Of a DNA stretch of 21,261 bases, positions 1 to 7,161 are shown one piece after another (the stretch's first letter is position 1; every line of letters starts with the position of its first letter). Position numbers and translations under genes: made by a program. Under the pieces are notes generated by a model that saw nothing but the letters and a program-made list of their open reading frames with translations, was not told the origin of the DNA and made no database searches. This DNA is from Gammaproteobacteria bacterium (GTDB taxonomy: Bacteria > Pseudomonadota > Gammaproteobacteria > DSM-16500), in assembly GCA_013287025.1 (NCBI GenBank), contig JABDEN010000025.1, positions 1-21,261 on the forward strand. The letters are read 5' to 3'.

Positions 1-1192
1 CTCCATCAATGGTTTTGATTTTTTCTGCCGTAATTCGTAGCGTTCTTTTGGTATCAAATTATTATTTTTTGCTTCACGTTCAATTTTATAAAGCTCTTTA
101 AAAAAACGCATTGCTTCTTTGGCGAGGCCTTTACCTTTTGCGCCTTGTGCAATCGGTTCAAATTTTCTTCTCGCGTGGGAGTTGCAATTCACAATCTTTG
201 CAATCGTCGCGCCGACTAGATCAAAAAAATTATCGCCATCTGCATGCAAGTACCCTTCAAAACCTGCAAACCAGTCATAGACAAATTTTTTATGTTCTTT
301 TTCATTGTATTCATACAAAATAACGGATTTTTCAGGAGGTCCCCCGCGTATACAATAAACATAAGATTTGGTTTCAGCCGCATGTCCCGGTTCATTCAGC
401 TTGCAGGGTTGTTGCATCGCATGAAGCAATATCGTTCTCAATCGCTGAATCTTTCAGTAAATTCCAAAGAGGCTGCATTGGATATCTTAAATCAATCTGC
501 CAGCGAGCCATGCTCTGACGTGAGCAATCGACGCCGTAACGTTCATTCAATTGTTTTTCTAAATGATAAAGGGGTTGGCGGTCTTCGAGCTTACTGACGA
601 CAAGGAAAGATAAAAATTCTTCTGTCGCTTTCACTTTAGGGAGTATATGTAAAGGCGCAGGCGCTGTAATGATCTCTCCATCACATCCTTTTGGGCAAGC
701 GACAACTTCTCGGCGTTGTTCAATGATTTCATGAATAGGAGGTTGATAATGTATGAGTTTTTTTATTTCATAACGTATGACCGATTTGCATGTACCACAA
801 TCACATAGCTTATCGTTTTCTGAAACAGGAATAATATCAATACGTACGGGTAAATCTTTGTTATTTTTATGTTTCTTCTTTCTAACATGAGACGCTATTT
901 TTATTTCATCTTCTTGTTTGTTTCCTTTTGCGTCCGCAATAGCAAATTTGGCATCTTCCTCAAAAAAGTTTTTTTGTGGATTTTCTGGGTCAATGTAACG
1001 TTCAGATTTTTTACCAAAACGATGGCGTAACAATTCTTTTAATTGTGCATGCATCTGATCGTAAGCTTGCGCGTACTGTTCGCAGCGTTTTTCGGAGGCA
1101 TTCAAAGCATCTTTTAAAGTTTGGATCTCATCGTTTAGATTTTTTATGGTGACTTCAAAATTCATGGTTAAATCGCTATTTATTATGCGCAA
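1..1192 (-). pseudogene. tnpC: IS66 TnpC transposase, frameshifted and partial
   Basis: DDE transposase of IS66. The N-terminal frame runs from 1192 down to a stop at 392 and holds a helical/coiled N-terminus, an RHRFGKKSER motif, a zinc-finger-like CDCGTCKS stretch, then the transposase core up to CDATTLQ, which contains the first catalytic Asp. The protein then continues in another frame from about 400 to base 1 (LNEPGHAAETKSYVYCIRGG, later GYLHADGDNFFDLVGA and CNSHARRKFE). Joining the frames restores the usual IS66 sequence D-A-T-T-L-Q-V-L-N-E-P-G, so one extra or two missing bases near 397-402 broke it. The likely true start is ATG at 1165 (MNFEVTIKNL) rather than the TTG at 1192. The C-terminus with the catalytic Glu lies outside the window. 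Confidence 0.85.
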
Positions 1193-1238
1193 ATAATACT
1201 ATAAAAATAGCGATTTTTCAGCATTTTTATTGGTTTTT

Positions 1239-1589
1239 TTAATAAAAATTCTTCGGTGTTATTTCAGGTAATGCGGATTGTTTCATATAATCCAAGCCTG
1301 ATAATAACCAGCTTAATTGATCACGCGATAATTCTAATGTCTGATCGTTAATGCTTGGAAATTTTAATTTTCCTTTTTCGATTCGCTTATAAAACAAACA
1401 AAAGCCATTCCTATCCCACCATAACATTTTTATCTTATTCGCATGGCAATTTCTGAATAAAAATAACTGGCCTGAAACAGGATTTAATTGTAGGTGGTCT
1501 GCAATGAGAATCACAATTCCGTCGATTTGTTTACGGAAATCAATAGGTTTTGGGTATAACCAAATGGGCGTGGTATAAGATAGCAGCAT
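1239..1589 (-). CDS. tnpB: IS66 accessory protein TnpB (Orf2)
   Basis: A 116-residue protein with the typical IS66 Orf2 signature: an N-terminal PKPIDFRKQIDGI, then SGQLFLFRN, KIKMLWWDRNGFCLFYKRIE and a C-terminal LSWLLSGLD. The family is about 110-120 residues, so this copy is full length. In IS66 elements TnpB is needed for efficient transposition, but its biochemical role is not settled. It starts 2 bases after the tnpA stop, so the two are probably translationally coupled. Confidence 0.9.
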   Translation of the reverse strand: MLLSYTTPIWLYPKPIDFRKQIDGIVILIADHLQLNPVSGQLFLFRNCHANKIKMLWWDRNGFCLFYKRIEKGKLKFPSINDQTLELSRDQLSWLLSGLDYMKQSALPEITPKNFY

Positions 1590-1591
1590 TC

Positions 1592-1915
1592 TTACATCAT
1601 CCTATCTAAAATCAATATCAATGCCTCTTTATCATGGATATGTAAATCATTACCATTTTTAAAAGTTATCGAACATATTGGTTTGTTGTTCGGTGAATGC
1701 ATTACTGATTTTATTTTAATAGGAATAAGCGGATGGCAAGATTTTTTTAATCTTTTTTCCCAATAATTAAATCGAAAGTAACTGATCTGATTAGCACGGC
1801 AATAAGCGGATTTACTGAGTTGACTTTTCTTTTGGGATTCAATTTGACTTTCCCAATAGACTTTATCTTCTTTGATTACCTCAGGTATAGAAGTGTTTAA
1901 TTCATTTGCTTTCAT
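1592..1915 (-). CDS. tnpA: IS66 accessory protein TnpA (Orf1)
   Basis: A 107-residue first gene of the IS66 element. The pattern W-x(n)-KSQLSKSAYCRANQISYFRFNYWEKRLKK is the standard N-terminal helix-turn-helix-like part of IS66 TnpA (S-x-x-x-YCR, then the YWEKRL block). The C-terminal half is variable, as is usual in this family. The gene starts with ATG about 80 bases inside the right terminus, as expected for the first gene of the element. Confidence 0.8.
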   Translation of the reverse strand: MKANELNTSIPEVIKEDKVYWESQIESQKKSQLSKSAYCRANQISYFRFNYWEKRLKKSCHPLIPIKIKSVMHSPNNKPICSITFKNGNDLHIHDKEALILILDRMM

Positions 1916-2115
1916 TTTATATTTCCAAATGGTGAAAGCAGTACTATTGCAAAATAATAATCTTAAAAAAAGATGGGTTTTATGGTGCGCTTACACATTA
2001 GAAGATAAAAAATAACATATAACTACAATTAATCACATTACTGAGATCTCTATACTCCATTGATTCCATTATTGTATTTCGTGATAAAAAGTTGTGGACA
2101 ATAGTTTTCGTATAT

Positions 2116-2157
2116 CTCATAATCCCTTGGTCCTAGGTTCGAGTCCTAGTGGGCCCA
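2116..2157 (+). other. tRNA 3' fragment (CAT anticodon), attachment-site scar
   Basis: The stretch reads as the 3' part of a tRNA: anticodon loop CTCATAA (2116-2122), a 3' anticodon-stem strand, variable loop, a perfect T-arm (CTAGG 2133-2137, loop TTCGAGT 2138-2144, CCTAG 2145-2149), acceptor strand TGGGCCC and discriminator A2157. CAT points to tRNA-Met or the Ile(lysidine) tRNA. No 5' half with a matching GGGCCCA strand is present upstream, and GCA rather than CCA follows. Phages and islands that integrate into tRNA genes duplicate exactly this 3' part, so this is read as an att scar at the edge of the accessory region. No second copy was found in the window. Confidence 0.7.
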
Positions 2158-2375
2158 GCAGAAATAACAAATTAATCAATAAGTTATCTCTTTGTAAAGT
2201 GCGGGGCGTAAAATTTGTTAGATTTAGTAGGACTATAGTAGGACAAATAAAAATATCTTCTATAGCCCAACAGCATGAAAAATAGGTTATAATTTAGTTG
2301 TGGTTCTTTGCCTATGGCTTGGAACGTACAGAGGCTTCGGCCGCTGAGCCAGCGTAGCAAATCAGCGACCGTTTA
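2158..2375. other. Gene-free stretch beside the tRNA scar
   Basis: No convincing gene is present between the tRNA fragment and the PBECR-like gene. The only open frame (starting 2094) begins inside the tRNA fragment and is the peptide usually obtained by translating a tRNA T-arm. The stretch holds a direct repeat AGTAGGAC (2226-2233 and 2237-2244, 11-base period), of the sort often seen as integrase arm sites near att sites, and a short GC-rich patch around 2335-2370 just after the end of the PBECR-like gene. Confidence 0.4.
2226..2244 (+). repeat. Direct repeat AGTAGGAC x2, 11-base period
   Basis: Two exact copies of AGTAGGAC at 2226-2233 and 2237-2244, separated by TAT, lie 70 bases beyond the tRNA 3' fragment. 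One-helical-turn spacing next to an att-like site is compatible with a recombinase or excisionase arm site. This is inference; the repeat is short and no integrase gene is in the window. Confidence 0.35.
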
Positions 2376-2831
2376 TTACTTCATACATTTCCTCTTATCC
2401 CACTTTGGCGACTTTCTTATAGAATTAATACTATTGTCCGCAACATAAGCAGTAATAAACTCGGCTTTAATCGGCCTGTCTTGCTCATCAAATTTCACAT
2501 CAATCACTACAACAAATTCTTCATAAACAACGCTTACACGTCTATTAGGTTCAATCACTTTATCTTTTTTATTCCAGCCTTGATAAAGTTCGGCATGCGG
2601 ATTTTCAAGCGTTGCTTTTATCCAATCGATCCTTTTTGCTCTATGGATTGAGAAAGCATCTTTTTTTCCATCACGATTGGTTGACTCATAAAAAACATGA
2701 CCAAATTTTGATGGGCTAAAATATACTCTGATATTATCAAATGTAATGATTTTAGCGCGACAATAATGTTTTTCAAAATATTGCTTATACTCTGCTGGGG
2801 TTGCATAACATATAAATGGAGGCTTTGACAC
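2376..2831 (-). CDS. PBECR-like (barnase/EndoU/colicin/RelE-like) RNase candidate
   Basis: A 151-residue protein with no signal peptide. It resembles the phage-borne barnase-EndoU-ColicinE5/D-RelE-like nuclease domains (PBECR group): a beta segment with GHVFYES (about residues 44-50), FSIHRAKRIDWIKATLENPH (about 60-79), a hydrophobic VVVIDVKF strand and a terminal FITAYVAD...SPKW block. In that group conserved His, Arg and Ser/Thr residues form the RNase site; H45, R64 and the T of TAY are the visible candidates. Translation starts at GTG, immediately after the TAA of the DUF3800 gene, with GGAGG inside that gene's last codons, so the two are coupled. Such domains often occur as toxins or phage cargo. 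No sequence-recognised antitoxin is adjacent unless DUF3800 or another neighbour plays that part. The family call is from memory of motif patterns and is moderate. Confidence 0.5.
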   Translation of the reverse strand: MSKPPFICYATPAEYKQYFEKHYCRAKIITFDNIRVYFSPSKFGHVFYESTNRDGKKDAFSIHRAKRIDWIKATLENPHAELYQGWNKKDKVIEPNRRVSVVYEEFVVVIDVKFDEQDRPIKAEFITAYVADNSINSIRKSPKWDKRKCMK

Positions 2832-3524
2832 TTACCAACCTCCTTCTAGCCTGATCTTAAAAATATTAAATTTTTTTTCACTTACAGCCGTCGGTAGCAA
2901 TTCATGCTTTAGTCCATCTTCAAGTCGCTGAATAATGCTTAATTTTGCCTGACTAGTAATGCTGTTATTAATTTTAGCACTCACTGCACCAAGCAAAACA
3001 TCGACAAACTGTATCAAAACAACCTCATGTGAAGGTAGCGCTTGTACGAAATTAACATCAGAGCTTAGATTAGATGCACGCAAACAATAAGTTAATTCTT
3101 TTAATCGAGAAGGATCACGATTTGTTTTGGTATCACAAAATACTGTATAAGAATTAAAATCCGAGATCCAATTATGTAGTAATTGATAATAAAATTTATA
3201 AAAGCCAAGCTCTTTATCATCATTGTGCCATTTTAAATCCACATTACCTGAATCAATCACTATGCAACGAAACCGTAATTTATCTTCGTGAGATAAAAAT
3301 AAATCCACAAGAGAGCAATAAAACCTAATCTTAGATGGTGAAACTTTATTCCACTTGACTTCACCTTTAACAGAGTATTTATCACGCAGGTTTTTGATAT
3401 CTTTTTTGATCTGATCCTTTAGAGTAGCCGGCAACCATAAGCCACCGATTAAGAAAAATTTATTACTTTGCTTTTGTGCAATCAAATCTTGGCGACTTTC
3501 GTCGCAGTAGACTTCGAAATCCAT
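2832..3524 (-). CDS. DUF3800 domain protein
   Basis: A 230-residue protein with the DUF3800 layout: an N-terminal EVYCDESRQD (Asp/Glu pair), a following strand FFLIGGLWLP, EVKWNKVSPSK around residues 55-65, a central YTVFCDTKTN and a late VLIQFVDVLLGAVSAK, where Q-x-x-D-x-x-x-G is the family's last conserved acidic motif. DUF3800 has an RNase H-like arrangement of acidic residues and is common on phages, islands and in defence neighbourhoods; its activity is not established. The start ATG has only a weak upstream purine stretch. The stop is directly followed by the GTG of the PBECR-like gene, so the two probably form one unit. An 18-residue hydrophobic ORF lies 32 bases upstream. Confidence 0.8.
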   Translation of the reverse strand: MDFEVYCDESRQDLIAQKQSNKFFLIGGLWLPATLKDQIKKDIKNLRDKYSVKGEVKWNKVSPSKIRFYCSLVDLFLSHEDKLRFRCIVIDSGNVDLKWHNDDKELGFYKFYYQLLHNWISDFNSYTVFCDTKTNRDPSRLKELTYCLRASNLSSDVNFVQALPSHEVVLIQFVDVLLGAVSAKINNSITSQAKLSIIQRLEDGLKHELLPTAVSEKKFNIFKIRLEGGW

Positions 3525-3556
3525 GCCATATACTCATTGTATTAATATTTAGTAGA

Positions 3557-3613
3557 TTATAATGAATGCAGTAAAGCTAATAAATATACGCTACAAAATA
3601 TAAACGATTTCAT
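3557..3613 (-). CDS. Putative 18-residue hydrophobic micro-peptide
   Basis: ATG at 3613 opens MKSFIFCSVYLLALLHSL and a TAA ends it at 3557. A perfect GGAGG Shine-Dalgarno (complement of CCTCC, 3621-3625) lies 7 bases before the ATG, much better than that of the DUF3800 gene downstream. The peptide is almost entirely hydrophobic after one Lys and could span a membrane. It could be a leader peptide, a type I toxin-like membrane peptide, or the remaining signal sequence of a deleted secreted protein. No family was recognised. Confidence 0.35.
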   Translation of the reverse strand: MKSFIFCSVYLLALLHSL

Positions 3614-3684
3614 TACACATCCTCCAAAATCATGAGATTTCCAACAAACAACCTTGAAGATTGTTAAAAATACCTTAGCATCTT

Positions 3685-4746
3685 TTATAATTGAAAAATT
3701 TTTTTCAGTTTTTGATTACTATGAGTATGAATAGATTTATTCTTAGTATCAAAAAAGCTACCTTGCTCAGGAAGAAGAATTGGATAATTTTTACATAAAC
3801 TAATCTCATAAATATGGCTATTAAATAGTGATATTAATGCAACAATATTTCGCATTTTATCTTGTTGAATAACAATAATATGACCTACTCCAGAATTTCC
3901 AGTCAATTGATCTCTATAATAGATATTTCGATGTATAGGCTTCACCATCTGATATCCTACATAAGTTCCATGTCTAATATAATTTCTTATATCGTCAAAA
4001 CCAACGCTCAAAGCAACGTTTGCACCATACTGCTTAATAAAATAATTAAAAGCAACTTTCGAGATAGCCCTCAATATTTTTTGATCCACTATAGAGCGGA
4101 AATGTAGATCTTGCGGTTCTTTACCAAGAAATACTTGTGCAAGATTATTCTTATTTATACCCATACTTATGTTTTCACTTTGCAAAATTTTGATAGCCTT
4201 GTGATATTCAGCTATTGCTGTTTGATAAGGAAAAAAAATATCGATGTACCCCACTTTAGGGCATAAGCCTATACTCTTAATAAATGATCCACTTAACTTA
4301 TGATCAATCCTAAAATTAACCCTGACTCCTTTTGTCGAATTCATTACAATTATTTGACTTGTAATATTCACATAAAACACAGGATGAGTAGATTGCACAA
4401 AATCAGCTAGATCAACCAATAAGAAGCCATGTTCTTTATGCTTTATATAAGCATCGCTTAGAATTTTTTTATGCTTTTTCTTCTGTATAAATTCAGCAAT
4501 ATCTGTAACACCAGCTCTGCAACGATGCATAACACCATATACACTATCCCTACCCAAATCATTTTCTAAATTTTTTGAGAAATAACTATTGCAATCCGAA
4601 CAAACAATTTCAATTAGTGTCATTGATTGTTTAAAACGCCCAAATGATTCAGGAATTACATGTTCTTTATTGAATTCAGAGGATTTTTTTCTGTACAGAC
4701 AATATACACACTTTATTTGTAATTCTTTTTGCCTTTTTTTAATCAA
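3685..4746 (-). CDS. HNH endonuclease-domain protein
   Basis: A 353-residue protein with an N-terminal HNH/zinc module: C13-x2-C16, then NKEHVIPESFG (central H29), then C49-SDC52-N53. This spacing matches McrA-type/HNH_5 endonucleases, in which four cysteines hold zinc and EH...N form the metal-dependent DNA-cutting site. The remaining 280 residues contain no motif I recognise and probably give target recognition or a partner surface. It starts at TTG (4746) with AAGGAC correctly spaced upstream. No methyltransferase or other restriction partner is adjacent on either side; the O-methyltransferase upstream is of the small-molecule type. Stand-alone HNH proteins of this form occur in islands and defence clusters. 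Confidence 0.7.
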   Translation of the reverse strand: MIKKRQKELQIKCVYCLYRKKSSEFNKEHVIPESFGRFKQSMTLIEIVCSDCNSYFSKNLENDLGRDSVYGVMHRCRAGVTDIAEFIQKKKHKKILSDAYIKHKEHGFLLVDLADFVQSTHPVFYVNITSQIIVMNSTKGVRVNFRIDHKLSGSFIKSIGLCPKVGYIDIFFPYQTAIAEYHKAIKILQSENISMGINKNNLAQVFLGKEPQDLHFRSIVDQKILRAISKVAFNYFIKQYGANVALSVGFDDIRNYIRHGTYVGYQMVKPIHRNIYYRDQLTGNSGVGHIIVIQQDKMRNIVALISLFNSHIYEISLCKNYPILLPEQGSFFDTKNKSIHTHSNQKLKKIFQL

Positions 4747-4807
4747 TCAATGTCCTTAATTATGGTTTATTTAATTTAAATCATATGGGCTAAATTTATG
4801 TATGCAA

Positions 4808-5020
4808 TTAATTATCCAATAAATGACAATTAAAATTTTTGCATTCTAACTCGCAAAGTTCCTGAAAATACCCTACTTTAGGTATCCTTTGTGGAAAACA
4901 AATATCATTATCGAGTAGAGCTAAATTTTGCAAAATTTCGGAAAAAAATGCAGAATTGTTAGTGGCATTTTTATAATGTTTTCCTATATAACCATAACTA
5001 ATATTTGGATAATGATACAT
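4808..5020 (-). CDS. Small hypothetical protein behind the methyltransferase
   Basis: A 70-residue ORF beginning 12 bases after the methyltransferase stop on the same strand, so probably co-transcribed. It is rich in Tyr and Asn at the start (MYHYPNISYGYIGKHYKNAT) and has three cysteines near the end (LCELECKNFNCHLLDN). There is no clear Shine-Dalgarno before the ATG, so it may be translationally coupled or may not be a gene. No family was recognised. Confidence 0.4.
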   Translation of the reverse strand: MYHYPNISYGYIGKHYKNATNNSAFFSEILQNLALLDNDICFPQRIPKVGYFQELCELECKNFNCHLLDN

Positions 5021-5032
5021 AGACGTAATTCT

Positions 5033-6289
5033 CTATAACCGACTGCGCATTATGCAGCGAGTAGCTGTAATAGCTTGTCTTCTGGTATCGGTCTTATTGG
5101 TTGAGATATTACTAAAGCCAGAGGTAAATAATAATTGCTTATATTCAGAAAAAGTTCTTTCTCGACCTTCTGTTTGCAATAGCATTGCCATATCAGAGAA
5201 ACAAACATCACTGATTTTATTTTCAGGTAATATGGCTTCCAGAATAACAATTTTCTTGCTTGGTTTAAGATGATAAAAAACGCGTTTTAAAATCTCGATA
5301 TTTGTCTTGTCTGTCCAATCATGTAATATCCATCCTAGAATGATTAAATCATATTGTTGGCTTGAAGGTATTCCTGAGAGATTTCCATCTTTTGTCGGCT
5401 CCAAGAATGATCCTGGTACGAAACGTACTCGTGATTCTTTAGGAGAATATTTGTAAAATGTTTTTTTCATTAATGGGATCGCGTCTGGTAATTCATAGAT
5501 ATCCACATACTCTATAGGCTCGCATTTTTTTAAAATTTGCAATACAAATGCACCGCTGCCACCGCCTACATCAAGTATTGATTTTATGCCATCAATCTTT
5601 AACTTGCTGACAATGGCTTTGTCATCATCAGTATTTAATTGATGCAATCCATTGGTAAATATTTCAAGCAAAACAGGGTTATCTTTATATAATGCGAATG
5701 GATGGGTTACTTCATTATTAAAAAATGCTGACCATTGGCTTTTCCCTGTTTTTAAAGCCCCCACTAATCCTTTTACACTAAACATGGGAAACATGATTTT
5801 TTCAAAATGCTTAATTCGATGGCCAATATAATCAAGTGAATCAGATAATAAATATTTTCTAGTGGCCACTGGAATAGAATATTTTTTATGCTCATCTTGA
5901 ATTATCAAATTATTTTTAACAACAGCTTCTAACATCTCGCGACCATAGTCAGACAATTCATTAAATGATTTCGGTCGAAATTTTAATGCATCTGCTAATT
6001 TGCTATTAAATAACCAAAATAAAACGATAGAACTATCTTTTGAATAAGAAGGGCCATTTATAATGGCCATGAATTTTTTATCAGTTTTTTTGACAAGTCC
6101 TAAATGCGCAGCTGCATGTAAAAATCGAGATAGTGCATCACTATTTAGTTCAAGCTGCTTCGCAACGTCCTCAGCAAATCGAGGTACATTTAAAATTGTT
6201 TTTAGATTAAGCTCTAAAAAAGCATCATATACAGCAGCTTTTCGATAGGCTTGCTGACATTCCAACAAAACATACTGATAATTAATCAT
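5033..6289 (-). CDS. SAM-dependent O-methyltransferase (Methyltransf_2 type)
   Basis: A 418-residue class I methyltransferase of the COMT/acetylserotonin-O-methyltransferase type. The catalytic half shows the SAM motif LDVGGGSGAF (239-248), an acidic DIYELP after the next strand (263-268), ILGWILHDW with the catalytic-base His at 323, ILEAILPE (349-356), and the family's late DMAMLLQTEGRERTFSEY block. These enzymes methylate hydroxyl groups of small aromatic or polyketide-like molecules. The protein is about 80 residues longer than usual because the N-terminus appears to hold two helical/winged-helix modules (about 15-75 and 95-150) rather than one. The ATG lies 30 bases behind a 17-residue ORF and has only a weak ribosome site. 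The substrate is unknown. Confidence 0.8.
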   Translation of the reverse strand: MINYQYVLLECQQAYRKAAVYDAFLELNLKTILNVPRFAEDVAKQLELNSDALSRFLHAAAHLGLVKKTDKKFMAIINGPSYSKDSSIVLFWLFNSKLADALKFRPKSFNELSDYGREMLEAVVKNNLIIQDEHKKYSIPVATRKYLLSDSLDYIGHRIKHFEKIMFPMFSVKGLVGALKTGKSQWSAFFNNEVTHPFALYKDNPVLLEIFTNGLHQLNTDDDKAIVSKLKIDGIKSILDVGGGSGAFVLQILKKCEPIEYVDIYELPDAIPLMKKTFYKYSPKESRVRFVPGSFLEPTKDGNLSGIPSSQQYDLIILGWILHDWTDKTNIEILKRVFYHLKPSKKIVILEAILPENKISDVCFSDMAMLLQTEGRERTFSEYKQLLFTSGFSNISTNKTDTRRQAITATRCIMRSRL

Positions 6290-6319
6290 TTCGTATTTTT
6301 TTACTGCTTAGCCTGATAG

Positions 6320-6373
6320 TTAAACTAGATAGCTGAAACCAACAGATTTAGTCTTGGTACGATACTTTAACAT
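6320..6373 (-). CDS. Putative 17-residue peptide upstream of the methyltransferase
   Basis: ATG at 6373 gives MLKYRTKTKSVGFSYLV followed by TAA. An AGGAG Shine-Dalgarno (6381-6385) sits 7 bases upstream, clearly stronger than the site of the methyltransferase that follows 30 bases later. The peptide is basic in its first half (K3, R5, K7, K9) and Ser/Gly/aromatic in the second. It may be a leader peptide, or a short precursor modified by the adjacent enzyme. Neither is shown; a chance ORF is possible. Confidence 0.3.
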   Translation of the reverse strand: MLKYRTKTKSVGFSYLV

Positions 6374-6439
6374 GTTAATACTCCTATAAATTAAATAATA
6401 AAAATGTAATAGCTTGTCTTAATCATTTTCATGATAACT

Positions 6440-6967
6440 CTATTTTAATTTCATTTTTTCTTCATGTTCCCGCAAAATATTTTCGCTACCACAAACATAC
6501 CCAACACAATGAGCGTCTTCAGGACTTATGTTTGATATTATAGATCGATTAGCTGATATTTCTTCTGCAGTTTTTTGTGAAATCTCATCAACGCCAAATT
6601 CTTTAATGCCGAAAAGCATCTTTTTCAAATTTTCACAAAGTGTTGTGGTGACAATCTTATATTTTGGCTTGCTAAGATCGTTGCATGCATAATAAGTAAT
6701 GGTTCTTACATCTTTTCTTGAAAAACCTTCCAGCATTTTATCATCGCAAACTAACTCTTCAGGAGTAAAAGTAATCTCTTTCCCTGTGCCGACAATATGG
6801 ATTTTTATTTTCGCCCTACCAGACGAATCGTATTCAATGTTAGTAATGCGATAAGACTGACGTGTTTCCAGCTCTTTTTTTACTTCCTGATATTTTTTAA
6901 GGAGCCAACTGATATATTCAGTTAACTGCAACTGCACTGGTTTCTTCCTCATATGTTCTTTCTGCAC
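6440..6967 (-). CDS. Conserved-looking hypothetical protein
   Basis: A 175-residue soluble protein with no signal peptide or membrane segment. The N-terminus is helical and charged (YISWLLKKYQEVKKELETRQ). A beta-rich middle follows (YRITNIEYDSSGRAKIKIHIVGTGKEITFTPEEL), then FSRKDVRTITYYACNDLSKPKYKIV and a helical tail. The composition and regular secondary-structure pattern look like a real folded protein. The start codon region has two possible Mets (1 and 6). I do not recognise the family. It lies between the methyltransferase group and the repressor wreck, on the same strand as both, but is separated by more than 60 bases on each side. Confidence 0.6.
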   Translation of the reverse strand: MQKEHMRKKPVQLQLTEYISWLLKKYQEVKKELETRQSYRITNIEYDSSGRAKIKIHIVGTGKEITFTPEELVCDDKMLEGFSRKDVRTITYYACNDLSKPKYKIVTTTLCENLKKMLFGIKEFGVDEISQKTAEEISANRSIISNISPEDAHCVGYVCGSENILREHEEKMKLK

Positions 6968-7100
6968 TTATCATATTTCCTATTTTATCTTTAGGCCATA
7001 ATTAAATTTTTCTATCGTTATTTTAGTTTTTTTTCATCAAAACTTCCTTAAACGGTTGGATACCGCTACCATAAATTTAACGAAGTTTTGTTTGATAGCG

Positions 7101-7140
7101 TTAAGTTTTAGGTGGAGTTCATTCTCCACCTAAAACTTAA
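7101..7140. repeat. 17-bp perfect inverted repeat (hairpin)
   Basis: Arms TTAAGTTTTAGGTGGAG (7101-7117) and its exact complement (7124-7140) enclose a 6-base loop TTCATT. A second small hairpin GTACC-GAA-GGTAC (7146-7158) follows, just beyond the stop of the S24 fragment. The position after the minus-strand repressor remnant would suit a terminator, but on the minus strand no T-run follows the stem. A mobile-repeat remnant or a structured RNA is also possible. Confidence 0.6.
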
Positions 7141-7161
7141 ATTTTGTACCGAAGGTACTCA

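Larger units (their letters stand above)
1..1994 (-). mobile_element. IS66-family insertion sequence, partial (left end outside window)
   Basis: Three consecutive minus-strand genes have the order and products of an IS66 element: TnpA (1592-1915), TnpB (1239-1589) and the DDE transposase TnpC (1-1192). The tnpA-proximal end is placed near 1994, where the minus strand reads GTAAGCGCACC, matching the GTAAGCG-type termini known for this family. The other terminus lies left of base 1, so target duplication cannot be checked. TnpC carries a frameshift, so this copy is probably not autonomous. The boundary is good to a few bases only. Confidence 0.85.

Noticed and set aside
2094..2285. ORF of 63 codons on the plus strand
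   Set aside because: It starts beside and reads through the tRNA 3' fragment; the SHNPLVLGSSPSGPS peptide is the usual artefact of translating a tRNA T-arm.
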